DNA of 64,000 nt from assembly GCF_039555335.1 (NCBI RefSeq), contig NC_092631.1:13701701-13765700 (forward strand), given 5' to 3'. This DNA is from Amphiura filiformis. Its lineage: Eukaryota; Echinodermata; Ophiuroidea; Amphilepidida; Amphiuridae. Of the stretch, positions 1-11,092 are shown piece after piece; the first letter of the stretch is position 1, and each line of letters opens with the position of its first letter. Position numbers and translations under genes: made by a program. The notes beneath the pieces were generated by a model, which worked only from the letters and a program-made list of their open reading frames with translations, did no database searches and was not told the DNA's origin.

Positions 1-589
1 AACTTGTTGCAGTTTGTAGTAAATAATAATTGATCTTAATCCACTCTTCACAAAATCTGAAGCAAATCTATGGTCAATGTTGGGTGTACCCTTGGTGTAA
101 GATATTCATGAGTTAGACTAGTGTAAAGACTCCATTGAGGAATTACGCAGCTTACGGTATAAAGCTGTACAATCCTTTAATAGATGATTTCTGCGCTAGG
201 CTAATTCTGTGCAGTTTTACAAGGATAAACCGTAAATTACAAATATATGGCATTGAACTGATTTCATTAAGCAAGTTAATCAAATTTTAGTAAAATTTTG
301 TCATTTGTGTATCGCAAAAATGACAAAATGTAACATATACTGAACCAAGACAAGACATCGGTATGATTCACATTTGTGGAATTGTTCATATAATTATTAC
401 GAATGGAAACCACCATTTAATATTCACAAGATTGCAAGTATAAACAACCTCAAAATTGCCACATAATTCACTCCCTGAATCCCATTATTTTTTAGCTTTC
501 AGATTTGTTTCAGATTTTACACCATACTAATTAAAACTGAGCTCAAATGCAAACTGGGAGAGCTTGCTGCTTTTCCAGGTGCCATTGTT

Positions 590-1035
590 GGTCAGTTTGG
601 AACCTAAATGGTGATCAGTCAGTAGCATCAAATTTATAAATATGAATTACAAAATTTGTCAGGTGGTCATGGGTACCGCCATAAGAAAACCGGGAATTGA
701 CAGGTGATAGAATATAAACACACAAAAGAATAGAACATTTTCAGAAAATTTTCACGAAAGCTACTTACTTTAGCAAAATTCTTTTACAATAGTGCTTGTG
801 AATTTTTCATATAATTTATAAAATATCTACCAACAAAAATGCAAATTCACTGATGAAAAGTCTTGTTTTACCTTCCCAAATTTGGAAAAAATATTGCAAA
901 ATTTGTTCTTGAACTGCTCATGCTTACATGCTTTCCATACTTCCTGTCTTCAAGCAGTAATGGCAGCCACCATTGCCAGTATCAATGAATTTTTTAATTC
1001 AAATTAACGAAGTTGATGTTACTGACTGGTGATAC
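590..1035 (+). repeat. Dispersed repeat, copy A
   Basis: Shares an ordered set of words with 16625-17030 in the same orientation: a segment on ...gccataagaa..., an aaagaata...aac block, and an agcagtaatggca...gatgttactgactggt end. The copies are clearly diverged. The family is not recognised. Confidence 0.6.
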
Positions 1036-2904
1036 ACTGTGCGTCATGAGCTCATCTCAAATGGCAAAGTTCAATAACCTCTCAAGCTTATTGGGATTAT
1101 TGAACTGTGCACTGCTAGATGATCATTTTTGAGATGATAGTGATAGAATCCAAAGAACCTTTTCTGAGCAGCGTAACCAGACCAATCATTTTGGAACTGA
1201 GCTGTATCTCTTTCAGTCCACCGTGGGCCAAAAAGATGTATGTAAGTGTGTCCTCTCTCTTGTACATGAAGCAAGTCGCAGTATTTAAGTCAATATATTT
1301 TCCTTGGCATGATATTGGAATTCTTATGACTGGCTTCAGTTGGAAAGAGAGAGAGGACACAGTCAGGCCCGTAGCCATTTTTTTTTCATGGGAGTGCAGA
1401 TTTTCCAAATGCAGACCTTTTCAAGTGAAATTTTCATTCTGGAAAAGTAGACATTTATCCCCTCTTCAGTTGATTTTGGATCCTATTTTTTAACAAATTT
1501 CACACAAAAATCATGATTTAGGGTATATTTATCAAATTTTTTGACATTGTGGTCCAATTTTGCTCATTTTTTACAAACAAAGCAGACCTTTTGCAGATTT
1601 TATGAGGGCTGGCTACAGGCCTGGACACTGTGTTATTTACTCATTACTCACCTTTGTCCTAAAACCATGAAATGGCCCTTATGCACTGCAATAACCTGGA
1701 TCTTTCTGGTCCCAGCCAGCCTCCAGAATTTGCCATTGATTCCATATGCGGCACATTTTGGAACTTTAGAAGATACCACAAAGATCCAAGCTACTGCTTA
1801 CTGAAGGCAGTGGTGTTAGGGGTTTTTGCCAATTAGCTCCAGCTTTGGTACTTGGGTTATTCCATACACCCTGTATTCACAAATGGTAAATAGTATCAGA
1901 ACTATCAGTAGCAGATCCAGGAGTTGTTTTAGGAGGCACTGCCTCCATATTTTATGGCAAAATTAGCCCACTTTTGACAATTTTAAATCCTGACAACTTC
2001 TGCTCCCCCCCTTCCGTATTCTCACCTTCCTGGATGTGTGGTTGAGTATAATAAATATGCTTCAGCTTTTCGAGAAAGAGCCAGCCACCAATTGATTGAC
2101 CCCTACCAAGATAAAAGGTATTTGAACATTTTTAGAGTGCAAATACCCAAACCCACATTTTAAAGTACAAAGTCCTAATTTCATGATAGCAAGACATATG
2201 TCTGGAACATAGGACTGCAATCCGGGACTGCATTTGTTAGGCCACTGACAAACACATGATATGTTGATGGTGAATAACAGTCCACCCTGTATATTAAACC
2301 TGCAGACCTATAACATTTGTAAAAGTTATAAATCAAATTAGGACTGTGACATAGTCTACTATATCACATGTGCATGATAGAAACTTAACATCACTGGCTT
2401 GGGGAAGCAAGTAAGCACCTATCGCTAATCATAATATGAGCACAAAGGCAGCACATTGGTGCAACACTAGCATTGACATCACTGCCTGGAAGAACCACCT
2501 CATAAGGACCTTCATATGCACTGAGAGTGGGCATATCAGCTGGCTCAGGGGTGTGTCTCATTAACATTTTCAACTTCATCATAAATCCTAAACCCATCTG
2601 ACGTCCAAACCCATCCTCTGGCATATGATTTATTATATTGAAGTTACAGTGGGTTTGACTTAGGATGGGTTGAAAGACTTATGATGCATCATGAAGTTGA
2701 TGAGGGAAATCAGGGATATGAGTTTGTCCCTTATTCCTTTTGGGAAATGCACTCCATCCAGATGTAGTAGGTATACACTCACTGTGGGGATAATATTTGC
2801 TTGTGGTGTTGCATGCATGGCTTTCTTTGTTGTGGTACCTACTACATTGGGTGATTTTGACAGTGTCTGCTTGCTATATGTTGAAGGTTTACTATGTCAA
2901 CAGA

Positions 2905-3048
2905 TAGGTTCGCTATTTCGAATATGATACAAGATTAGCTGGAGTTAGGGCTAGCTTTAGGGTTAGGACTAGCATTATAGATAGGTTAGGGTTCAGGTTA
3001 GATTCAACACAGTGTACCTTATTCATATTCGACATTGAGAACCTTATT
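2905..3048. repeat. Small inverted repeat with TTAGGG-like loop
   Basis: Left arm aggttcgctatttcgaatat and right arm atattcgacattgagaacct are imperfect reverse complements. The loop holds several gttaggg/ttagggtt words. It is probably a small MITE remnant. A related word set (gttcgctagtccgaa, followed by ctaaccctaaacc) occurs at 6495-6590. Confidence 0.5.
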
Positions 3049-3181
3049 TTTTTGGACATAGCGAACCTTTGACATATAGTGGGCTAGCTCTAACAGCTTT
3101 GAATGTTTGTTGGCCAGGAAAAAAAATAAGGACATAAACTAACCTACAATTTGAACTTGTTGTTATTTTACTTCTCTCCAG

Positions 3182-3405
3182 TTTCAGGACTAATAACCTG
3201 ATCTCAAGACTATCAATTAAACGCACCGCAAACAGCCCCATGCTACATCGCAACAGCGAACGCTTGAAAAGGAACGGCGAGTTTTCAGACGATCACGATG
3301 ACACAAAAAAATCTGGTCTGCATTTGAGCGATGGAACAGTCCCGCCGTTCTCAGACCAAGATTCTGTGAGGTCACAGTCTAGAAGCTTCAGACATCATCA
3401 TTCAG
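3182..3405 (+). CDS. KCNQ: KCNQ channel, cytoplasmic linker exon between helix A and helix B
   Basis: This exon would encode about 75 residues of the intracellular C-terminal linker of a KCNQ (Kv7) voltage-gated potassium channel. It is rich in Ser, Arg and charged residues and contains LISRLSIKRTANS and HRNSERLKRNGEF. It begins after a pyrimidine-rich acceptor (cttctctccag) and ends at a donor, cattcag|gtcaga, in phase 1. That phase joins the helix B exon at 5341 exactly. This linker is poorly conserved in the family, so the call rests on splice phase and position rather than similarity. A second AG six bases downstream could be the true acceptor. Confidence 0.6.
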
Positions 3406-3512
3406 GTCAGAGGTTATCTTGTGTTTTATAATTGAAAAATTTGAAAAAAGTTGTGTTTCTTATCCGTTTTAGCTTCCAGTGAGTAGAGACTATCACATCT
3501 ATAGAAAACACT

Positions 3513-3699
3513 GGGCTACTCAAGTTGAAATCCATATGTCTCTTGTGGAAGACATTGCCTTAATCTTTCACACAGGGAGCGTGAATTTCAAATGGGTTTA
3601 CCTGAATGGGGGACTCCTTTTATAATCTACACCCTCTGTGTGGGAGACTAAGGTCACGTCTTCCATAGGGGGTGTATGGGTTTCAACTTCAATAGCCCA
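3513..3699. mobile_element. MITE, 'gggctattcc' family, copy 1
   Basis: Non-autonomous inverted-repeat element starting gggctactcaagttgaaatc and ending in the complement, ttcaacttcaatagccc. It has the tgtggaagac...gtcttccata internal arms typical of the family. It lies in the KCNQ intron just after the linker exon. Relatives in this window are at 4536, 11093, 19987 and, more distantly, 61920. Confidence 0.8.
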
Positions 3700-4535
3700 T
3701 TACAACTTGTGGTTGCACCACACATTTTTTTCCAAGGAGGAAGATTTTTCATGGCAGTTTAGCAATTTTTGCGTAAAATAGTGGAATTTGCAGTGACATT
3801 TGTTCTGACTGGGAGGGGAGGGTCAAAGTTCAAGTTGGAGGGGGGGGGGTTATTCCACTGTTCCATAAGAATGCATTACAAAGCAACTACGATGCTCACA
3901 GGTACATGTAATGAGTTGTCAAACTAGACCACTATGACGTTCACTCAACATTTACATTTAGCCATGATTTTTGCATTTTGTGAACACGCTAATAAAGGCA
4001 TGCCTTTTTCGTATGAGGTGAGCAATCGCTCTTACTTACCCAGACTAAGATTTGTAGTGATGGGTTTCCACTCGCCATAGAAATGAATATCACTCAATGC
4101 GAACTGTCCAAAATTGAAGTCAATTTATATACATTTCAAGTTTCAAAACTTTTTAATACTGATTTATCGTAATAAATGAGTCTTATTCCACGAGAATAAG
4201 ATAGATAGAATCTACAGGAACAGTAAGTGTTACATGTTGGTGTGAATGATGTTGGTGTGAATGATGCTTGAGACCTGATGTGATTCAGTCAGTGTCATAA
4301 TGCAATATCCTGTGTGGGCTAGCCTATTGCTGGTACCATATTGGTAAGAGGTTCTTAAAAAAAGTGTAAAGACACCCCTTTTCTGTAGCTCTTTACTTTT
4401 GAAGATTACTTTGAAAATGGATTTTGATCGCAGTCGTATGAAAATGGAAGACTCAATTAAATACTTGATACAAAATGTGAAAAGTCTGTTTGCGTCTTCA
4501 AATTTTTTTTATGACTAGAAAAGATGGCCTGAAAT

Positions 4536-5285
4536 GGGCTATTCCAGTTGAAATCAATACTCCCCTGTGGAAGACATGACCTTAATTTCCCATACAAGGA
4601 GTGTAGATTTTAAATGGAGTCACCCATTCAGGTTAACCCCATTTGAAATTCACACTCCCTGTATGGAAGATTAAGGTCATGTCTTCTATAGGGGTGTATG
4701 ACTCCTTGTGTGGAAGGGTAAGGTCATGTCTTCCATAGGGGTGTATGACTCCCTGTATGGAAGATTAAGGTCATGTCTTCCATAGGGGTGTATGACTCCT
4801 TGTGTGGAAGATTAAGGTCATGTCTTCCATAGGGGTGTATGACTCCTTGTGTGGAAGGGTAAGGTCATGTCTTCCATAGGGGTGTATGACTCCTGTATGG
4901 AAGATTAAGGTCATGTCTTCCATAGGGGTGTATGACTCCTTGTGTGGAAGATTAAGGTCATGTCTTCCATAGGGGTGTATGACTCCCTATATGGAAGATT
5001 AAGGTCATGTCTTCCATAGGGGTGTATGACTCCTTGTATGGAAGATTAAGGTCATGTCTTCCATAGGGGTGTATGACTCCTGTATGGAAGATTAAGGTCA
5101 TGTCTTCCATAGGGGTGTATGACTCCCTGTATGGAAGATTAAGGTCATGTCTTCCATAGGGGTGTATGACTCCCTGTATGGAAGATTAAGGTCATGTCTT
5201 CCATAGGGGTGTATGACTCCTTGTGTGGAAGGGTAAGATCATGCCTTCCATAGATGGTGTATGAATTTCAACTGGAATTTCCCAG
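4536..5285. mobile_element. MITE, 'gggctattcc' family, copy 2, with internal array
   Basis: Begins gggctattccagttgaaatc and ends ttcaactggaatttccca, so both family ends are present. At about 750 bp it is far longer than the roughly 185 bp sister copies, because one arm segment has been amplified in tandem (4645-5263). It lies inside the KCNQ intron, about 55 bp before the helix B exon. Confidence 0.8.
4645..5263. repeat. Tandem array, about 46-48 bp unit, about 13 copies
   Basis: The unit runs gtatgactcc, then (t/c)tgtatggaag, attaaggtcatgtcttccat and agggg. It is the right-hand arm of the surrounding MITE. Copies are nearly identical, differing mainly in tgtatgg versus tgtgtgg and agattaag versus agggtaag, so the expansion looks recent. 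Confidence 0.9.
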
Positions 5286-5340
5286 TCTATATTTGACTTG
5301 AACTTGAACTTACCATTACCCTGATTTCATTCTTTCGTAG

Positions 5341-5524
5341 GTGGTGTTACCAAGCTAACAGAAGCCCACAAAAATGCCATCCGTGCCATACGTAAAATCC
5401 GCTTCTTTGTGGCACGGAGGAAGTTTAAAGAGGCATTTCGTCCTTATGATGTGAAAGATGTCATAGAGCAGTATTCATCTGGTCATGCGGATATGCTGGC
5501 TAGAATTAAAAGTCTTCAGCAAAG
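5341..5524 (+). CDS. KCNQ: KCNQ channel, helix B (calmodulin-binding) exon
   Basis: Encodes the strongly conserved helix B segment of a KCNQ (Kv7) voltage-gated potassium channel, the cytoplasmic region that binds calmodulin and PIP2 in characterised family members. Clear family signatures are [36 protein letters not shown] and [11 protein letters not shown]. The acceptor is ttctttcgtag and the donor is caaag|gtaatg. It enters in phase 1 from the 3405 donor and leaves in phase 2, joining the 7266 exon to give ...SLQQRLDQILGK. Sequence around it resembles the KCNQ2-5 group more than KCNQ1. The exon is intact, with no stop or frameshift. Confidence 0.95.
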
Positions 5525-5566
5525 GTAATGTATCATGAAGGGAGATCAGACCTGTTAACCATAACC

Positions 5567-5720
5567 TTAAAGGCCCATTCAGAGAAATTTAGAGAAATTA
5601 GCTACATGTATTTGATGGGATTTCAACTTTGTCAATACTGGATGCTGTTTTCCTTGTTTTCTTGCCAAATTTTTCATTTCAAAAACACCTAATGACAATT
5701 TTTGGGGGTCCATCGTGAAT
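5567..5720 (+). repeat. Dispersed repeat beginning ttaaaggcccattcag
   Basis: Shares ttaaaggcccattcag, attagctacatgtatttga and ttttggcaaa/ttgccaaatttttcatt words with 29704-29960 in the same orientation. The 29.7 kb copy has about 100 bp of extra sequence near its start. Boundaries are not resolved. Confidence 0.6.
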
Positions 5721-6814
5721 TTTGAGAATTTTGCCAAACACACTACTTTTCAATGTAAATTCACCAATAATAACCTTTTTACAACATAACAGGCTTAAAT
5801 TTTTATTCTTTTATATTTTTAAGATAATAAAAGCCCCAAAATTTTGACCCACCTGCTGAGAATTGAAGTAAATTCTGCAATATTTGTAAATGCAACGTCA
5901 GGAAATCGTGCACTTTTTGCATGCTTTCCGAATGATCGCTGGCCTGGGGAAGTCCCGATTGATTTGTTTACAACCAAGCATGTGCCGCTAACGTGCGGTT
6001 AATGTTTATTTAATTATTTATCACAACCTGACAATATTCAATTTTTAATATTTTAAGTTTATTTTCTCATAAATAATCTAGGTTTCCTTTATTAGTATTA
6101 TTGTTACGATGAATAAAAGCAATTTTAAAGACAAAATCCAAATGATAACCCCTTTTTCGTATTATTTGTGGTAGCGCGTGTTTTAGTTTTTGTAGCATCA
6201 ACAACACATTAATTTAAAAAAAGAAATGCGGAAGTGAAAGTACAAACGAAAATTGCTCAAGATTGACAGACTTTGCTCATGTTTTTGCACCTGTTTTTGA
6301 CCACGTTTCGGACCAAAACTGATACAGAAATGAGAAAAATTATCATAGCGAACGGAGATGGAATATCACGGCGAAAATGCACTTTTATTTTTTTATAACA
6401 ATCAACATTTGATGAGGTGTAGACCCGGGGTACGTGTGTATCGTGATAATCGTGGATTTATTATAAATAATTCCACCAGCCATAAAAATTTGGGTCGGTC
6501 ACTAGTCCTAAAAGGTTCGCTAGTCCGAAGAACAATAGAAGAGTTACTAGTCCGAAAAGTTCACTAGCACCCTAACCCTAAACCTAGAGTTATGACTGTG
6601 GGAATCTCGTCCATGCCCCCCTCCGGACGTGGTGCCGCCCCTGATATTGATTGATTAGTATTGAGGGGGAGGTGTAATTGTAAAACCCTGCAAATGAAGA
6701 TGCATAGCCGTATACCTGAAAATAGTATGATAACTGTGGGCGCCCAGTAAACAAGAACTCTACAGTTCCCTTCCCCATCAGATTATTGCAAACAACATAA
6801 CAATGTACAAGATC

Positions 6815-6972
6815 ACCACCGGCGTGTCCAGGATCTTTTCCTGCAGGGGGCTCAGGGGAGTTATGCGGGGGGCTTAATGGACAAAATCACCAAAAAACGG
6901 CTGATTTTACATGATTTTTAACAAAGTGTGGAGGGTTTTGGCAACCAAAGCCCCCCTGGACACGCCACTGAT
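6815..6972. repeat. Short inverted-repeat element (ggcgtgtcca family)
   Basis: Starts ccaccggcgtgtccagga and ends cctggacacgccactgat; the two ends are complementary. The interior is G-rich then C-rich (ggggg...ccccc). Similar 'cagtggcgtagc/cagtggcatatcca' elements occur at 10597, 21547, 56160 and 57507. Confidence 0.7.
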
Positions 6973-7265
6973 CACATCTCATTTGCCGGTGTTAAGTGGT
7001 CTCTGTTGGATTGTAAAGAAGTCAAGATGGTCCACAATTTGGAGCTGAGCTTTGGTGTGGAAGGTCCTAGATAGGAAAAACATGCAGGTCCTTGTTGATC
7101 TTAACAAGTAGTGATGTGTGGGTGTGCATGATATAGACATACGTACAAGACTTTCTGGCTTTTCCTTACAACTGACACTCTCTCAAATTCCTGTCACTTT
7201 GAATGCACATTTATGATTTTTAAGCAAATTACTAATAATTGTAAGTTTTGGTGATTTTTTTTCAG

Positions 7266-7500
7266 ACTTGATCAAATTCTTGGGAAACCAGGTGCTGATA
7301 GACGGAAGGGTCGTGGAGGCAGTGACCTAGAACTATATGACCCTAGTGTTAGCCTTTTGTCAAGAGTGGTCAAGGTAGAGAGAAGGGTCACTCTCATTGA
7401 CCGCAAACTGGACATGCTCATTGAGATGTACCGAGAGAACGCCATGCCAAAATGCCACAGAGTGTCGAGTGACGACAGAGATGATTCACACGAGTCCTAA
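7266..7500 (+). CDS. KCNQ: KCNQ channel, subunit-interaction domain exon and stop
   Basis: The exon starts after ttttttttcag and continues helix B directly (LDQILGKPGADRRKGRGG). It then encodes the C-terminal coiled-coil assembly region, with SLLSRVVKVERRVTLIDRK and LDMLIEMYRENA, matching the family pattern of a VVKVE...KLD.L..MY heptad region that drives tetramer assembly and partner choice. The frame ends at TAA (7498-7500), 25 residues after the heptads. Vertebrate KCNQ2-5 proteins continue well beyond this point. A different frame stays open for another 530 bases right after the stop (separate entry), so this TAA may be a frameshift consequence, an alternative end, or an unspliced intron boundary. 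Confidence 0.9.
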
Positions 7501-8030
7501 CTGGACACCGCCCCCAAGGGTTTGCCAATAGAAGAAGGGGAGCATGGAGTCCCAATACACAAAGACAAGGGTCGGGTCACAAAAGAACTGAGTCTACGGA
7601 CACGTCGTCAGCGACATCACCGGCTGATCCGGTGGTGCCCAGTCAACTCAAACCGTCATCTTCTCACCCGTCGTCGTTAAATGCAGCCTGTGGTAAGGAA
7701 TCAATAACGATGTCTCATTCACATCAAGAATTTGGTGTCTCAAAAGATGAGCCAGGCTCACAAGCTTTAATACCAACAGATGCAAGTGTGCAAGACAATG
7801 TATTTGTAATAGATGCAAAACAAGGCGAGAGTGAAAGAACTGAGAGAACTGCGAAAGAACCGGTGAGGTCGGCTTTGAGACGGAAGAAACCACTGCGAAG
7901 CGGAATGAAAGAGAGTCCAAAAATACAAACCCCGCAATCTGGGGACTCTGTGACACCTTCTGGTGAATCAACAGTGTCATTTGGGAGCACGGGAAGCCTG
8001 AAGAATACTGATGGGGAAACAAGAATTTAA
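7501..8030 (+). CDS. KCNQ: Candidate distal C-terminal tail of KCNQ, shifted by one frame
   Basis: The frame offset by -1 from the preceding exon is open from 7485 to the TAA at 8028-8030, about 180 codons. The predicted tail is Ser/Thr/Pro and Arg/Lys rich, as in distal tails of KCNQ2-5, with segments such as KEPVRSALRRKKPLRSGMK and a low-complexity GSTGSLKNTDGETRI end. The last four residues, ETRI, fit a class I PDZ ligand (Thr at -2, Ile at 0). To be translated with the channel it needs a short intron, a frameshift, or a base error between about 7440 and 7500. It could instead be 3' UTR that is open by chance, but 530 bases without a stop in this AT-rich DNA argues against that. Confidence 0.5.
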
Positions 8031-8299
8031 TCAATTCTTGTTTTGCTATCATTGTTGCATAAGGAATTATATCTACTGTATGAAGTATGAAATTTTTAAA
8101 ACATTTTCATTTGTTGTATGCTTACAATTGACTGTGAATTGAAGTAACAGAATTACATTCTGTATTTTGTATCATTCTTATTTTTCAGTGATTTCTCTGT
8201 AGTACTTTCATGTATCCGAAACTGTGCATTGCTGTGCTATTTTACAATGAACTTAATACTAATGCCTATATTCATATAGGCATAACAGAAAAAAAATAG

Positions 8300-8305
8300 A
8301 ATAAA
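8300..8305 (+). promoter_or_regulatory. Candidate KCNQ polyadenylation signal
   Basis: AATAAA lies 270 bases after the end of the distal tail frame, in an AT-rich stretch on the coding strand. It is the first canonical hexamer in a sensible place for the KCNQ 3' end. Confidence 0.45.
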
Positions 8306-9239
8306 TTATAGCTTAATGCTTCAATTTTGCTCTAAATAATAACTTTTTATTTCTAAATCTAATAACAATGTTAGCTGCTACATTCCCGGGGTCACTCAGA
8401 TACCAAAGTGGTACGCATGCTCGTCCCCAAAAATGTCGAAAAAGGGTTGATTTTTGGCCTTGTGGCGGCGTCGACGTTTTTAGAAAAAAGGGTGCTTTTT
8501 AGGTAAAGTAAAATAATCATGTAAATAGGTACATATCTTATAAAAGTCATTATGTGTTTGTGTGGGGTGTGTTTCTGTTATGTTCGTGTGCAATGTATAT
8601 GTTGTGTGAAAAGAGTGTATGTATGATTATATGAATATATGTTTTCTTTTAAGAATGGAAGTGTATTATGTGGTGAGCAGGTTTGAGGTGTTGGTGTTTG
8701 TCTGCAAATGAGTACACACACACCCCTTTTCACATTTAAACCGTGAAACTATATATACCTGCAAACGATCATCATCTGTAGTAGGTCGCAATTGCATGCC
8801 AATGCATTTTAGAGATACGTACGCAAGTCAAAATACTGCCCGTGGTTTGTAGGCAAATCTGCCAATTTGGTCCTCGGTATTCTCTTGGTCGGGCTGACGT
8901 CCCAACGGGGCAATAGCCTTGTCAAACTAGTGTGCGCATGTACTTATGTGCAGCGCATCAGCAGTTCCCTTTCTCGAGCTGGTTGCTATGCGCGCGCTTG
9001 TGCAAAGGGGACGAAGGGGACAATGTTCCCGGATGTCTGACCGAGCAGGGCCGTAGCAAGATTGAAAAATGTGGGGCGGCCATCATAAATGTGGAGCGGC
9101 CAAAATACAAATATATGCCCAAATTGAAATAAAGATATAAAGAAAAACATAACAAATTTCTCAAAAAGTGGGGCGGCCATGGCATCCCCGGCCACTCTGC
9201 TTGCTACGGCCCTGTGACCGAGTGAATGTTGATTAAATA
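8306..9239. other. Intergenic stretch with repeat fragments
   Basis: No gene seen. At about 8380-8490 there is a G+C-richer piece (cattcccggggtcactcaga through ggcggcgtcgacg) that looks like a transposon remnant. An inverted-repeat element follows at 9045-9217. Confidence 0.6.
9045..9217. repeat. Inverted-repeat element, cagggccgtagcaag ends
   Basis: Left end cagggccgtagcaagatt and right end cttgctacggccctgt are complementary. The interior contains two ggggcggcca-type words. It abuts the Penelope-like fragment. Confidence 0.75.
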
Positions 9240-10240
9240 TTGTTTCAGATGTCCTTGTTTTGATAGCATGCTAAAATGTCCGAAGTTTTAAGATACTTTC
9301 TCAAAATATCAATAGCTATCTCAAGAGCCTCCGAACCAATACTAGGCTTCAAACTTAGTCCTAGCGAATGTCTTGTGTCATACGATGTCACAGCCTTATT
9401 CACCAGTGTGCCAGTGGAAGAAAGTTTGGTTATCGTGAAAGATCTGCTCACAGCTGATGACACTTTGGATTCCAGGACTGACCTCAACCCACAACAAGTC
9501 ACTGATTTACTTAGCACTTGCCTCAAGACCACATATTTTATCTACGACGGCAAGTACTACATTCAACGAGAGGGAGCCGCGATGGGTTCACCGGTGAGTC
9601 CCATAATCGCCAACCTATTTATGGAGAACTTTGAGGAGAAAGCCATCACATCCTTTCACACCCCACCCCGCTATTTCGGGAGATATGTCGACGATACCAT
9701 GGTGATCATTGAGCGATCCGAGGTTGACAGTTTCACTCACCATCTGAACTCCATTCATGACTCTATCAAGTTCACCGTTGAACATGAATCCAACAACTCC
9801 ATTGCCATGTTAGACACCCTCATCTCGCGCAACGCAGACGGCTCCCTATCCTTCAGTGTGTATAGGAAGAGCACACACACAGACCAATATCTGAACTTTG
9901 CGAGTCACCAGCCACTAGAACACAAGTTAGGGGTTATACGAACTTTGACCACGCCAAAACCCTATCCTCTGATAGTGAACGCCTGGAACATGAAATGGAC
10001 CATGTCAAGAAATCGCTTGCCATCTGCGGTTACACCAAGTGGGCATGGAGTTCCCCTTCCAGCAAGCGTCATGAGCCTAAACCCAAACAACGGACAGACC
10101 GCCTCCAAGGGGCACATCACTCTCCCTATGTACGCTGTGTCACTGAGTCCAACAGGAAGATTCGCAAGGCGGGTGTCACGGTTCATGTGAAACCAACAAA
10201 CACCATCCGTAGCGTGGTTGTGTCGCCTAAAGACAAACCA
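9240..10240 (+). pseudogene. Penelope-like element (PLE) reverse transcriptase, truncated and frameshifted
   Basis: Encodes the core of a Penelope-type reverse transcriptase, which copies element RNA into chromosomal targets. Visible motifs are LVSYDVTALFTSVPV (RT motif A region), REGAAMGSPVSPIIANLFME (motif B), FGRYVDDTMVII with the catalytic YVDD, and SVYRKSTHTDQYLNFASH with PLEHKLGVIRTL near the thumb. About 400 N-terminal residues are missing. Just after VIRTL (about 9943) the frame shifts: the expected continuation, HVKKSLAICGYTKWAW, is read in another frame, and it decays after about 10230. No GIY-YIG nuclease follows. This is a dead copy, truncated at both ends. Codon use is G+C richer than the surroundings. 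Confidence 0.92.
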
Positions 10241-11010
10241 AAAACTTTTAAAGAAAATTTGAAAGTTGTCATCTGCAGTCGGCACCCTCATGAAGAGGGA
10301 TATGGTCAACGATTGCCGGCACAGGATGGCATGGGTGTGTGTGCATGGCATGTGTGTGTCCAAAAAGTGTGAAGTTGCGTGTGTCATCACAGGTGACAGT
10401 CGGAAGTGTTTCATAAGATGAGAATTAAGACAAATATGTGAAGAGAATGAGAAGCAGAGAGGGCATGGATGTATGGTATGAGTAAGAGCGCATTGATGTT
10501 TGCCAAAAAGACAAGAGTCGTGTAGGCGTGGTGTCATGAGATGGATGTGTCGGCATTATTTGGACCTATTTGCCATGTGGTGGGGTGTGTGTGCAGTGGC
10601 ATATCCAGGATATTTTCAGTGCAGCCAGCATCCTATCGGGGATTCTCACAAAGGAGCAACTGCCCCTTGCCCCCCTTGGATATGCCACTGGGTGTGAGTG
10701 TGGGGGAGATGTGCTTGTAAACACGCCCCAACACACACATGATAAATCTAACAACTTTGAATGCCCAGGAACCAGGGATGTCCCCATTTCCTAGATAGTC
10801 TTTCTAGATGTAAAATGCCATATGAAAGTGTTACAGTTAATGACTGCAGTTGCCGGAGAAGGGTGAGTCCACACTTGGATTGTAAAAATTAAATTTTATC
10901 CACTCAAACGTGTGTTCATGATTGGATAATATAATCTCTATCATAATGTTTTTCACATTCTCGCTTGCCAGTGGTTACATGCAGGAGTGTTGGTGTGAAG
11001 CTGTGTGAGG
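10241..11010. other. Intergenic, GT-rich tracts and one short inverted repeat
   Basis: No gene recognised. It holds a GT-rich tract around 10330-10380 and an inverted-repeat element of about 95 bp at 10597-10692. The open frame at 9962-10537 on the minus strand is a shadow of the PLE. Confidence 0.6.
10597..10692. repeat. Short inverted-repeat element, cagtggcatatcca ends
   Basis: Left cagtggcatatccaggat and right cttggatatgccactggg are complementary. The interior has the gcaactgccccttgcccccc composition shared by the 'gcgtagcc' MITE group in this window. Confidence 0.7.
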
Positions 11011-11092
11011 GGGTGTATAGGTAGATGGTGTGGGGTGTATATAGGTAGATGGTGTGGGGTGTGTATAGGTAGATGGTGTGGGGTGTGTGTAT
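11011..11092 (+). repeat. Short tandem repeat, about 26 bp unit, 3-4 copies
   Basis: Repeats of gtataggtagatggtgtggg with gtgt spacers. It directly precedes the MITE at 11093. Confidence 0.85.

Larger units (their letters stand above)
1..3181. other. Intronic or intergenic DNA upstream of the first visible KCNQ exon
   Basis: AT-rich sequence with no exon I can support. Earlier KCNQ exons (S1-S6, pore, helix A) should lie upstream, so this is probably intron. It holds one copy of a dispersed repeat and a small inverted repeat with telomere-like words, listed separately. Short open frames here lack domain similarity and splice context. Confidence 0.5.
5525..7265. other. KCNQ intron
   Basis: The intron holds a dispersed repeat from 5567, a tract with ctagtccgaa words and a telomere-like ctaaccctaaacc at about 6490-6590, and an inverted-repeat element at 6815-6972. 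The rest is AT-rich, with no further exon recognised. Confidence 0.7.

Noticed and set aside
2391-2927. Open frames as upstream KCNQ exons
   Set aside because: No similarity to KCNQ transmembrane, pore or helix A segments and no proper splice sites.
9962-10537. 191-codon minus-strand frame
   Set aside because: Antisense shadow of the Penelope-like fragment, extending into GT-rich sequence.
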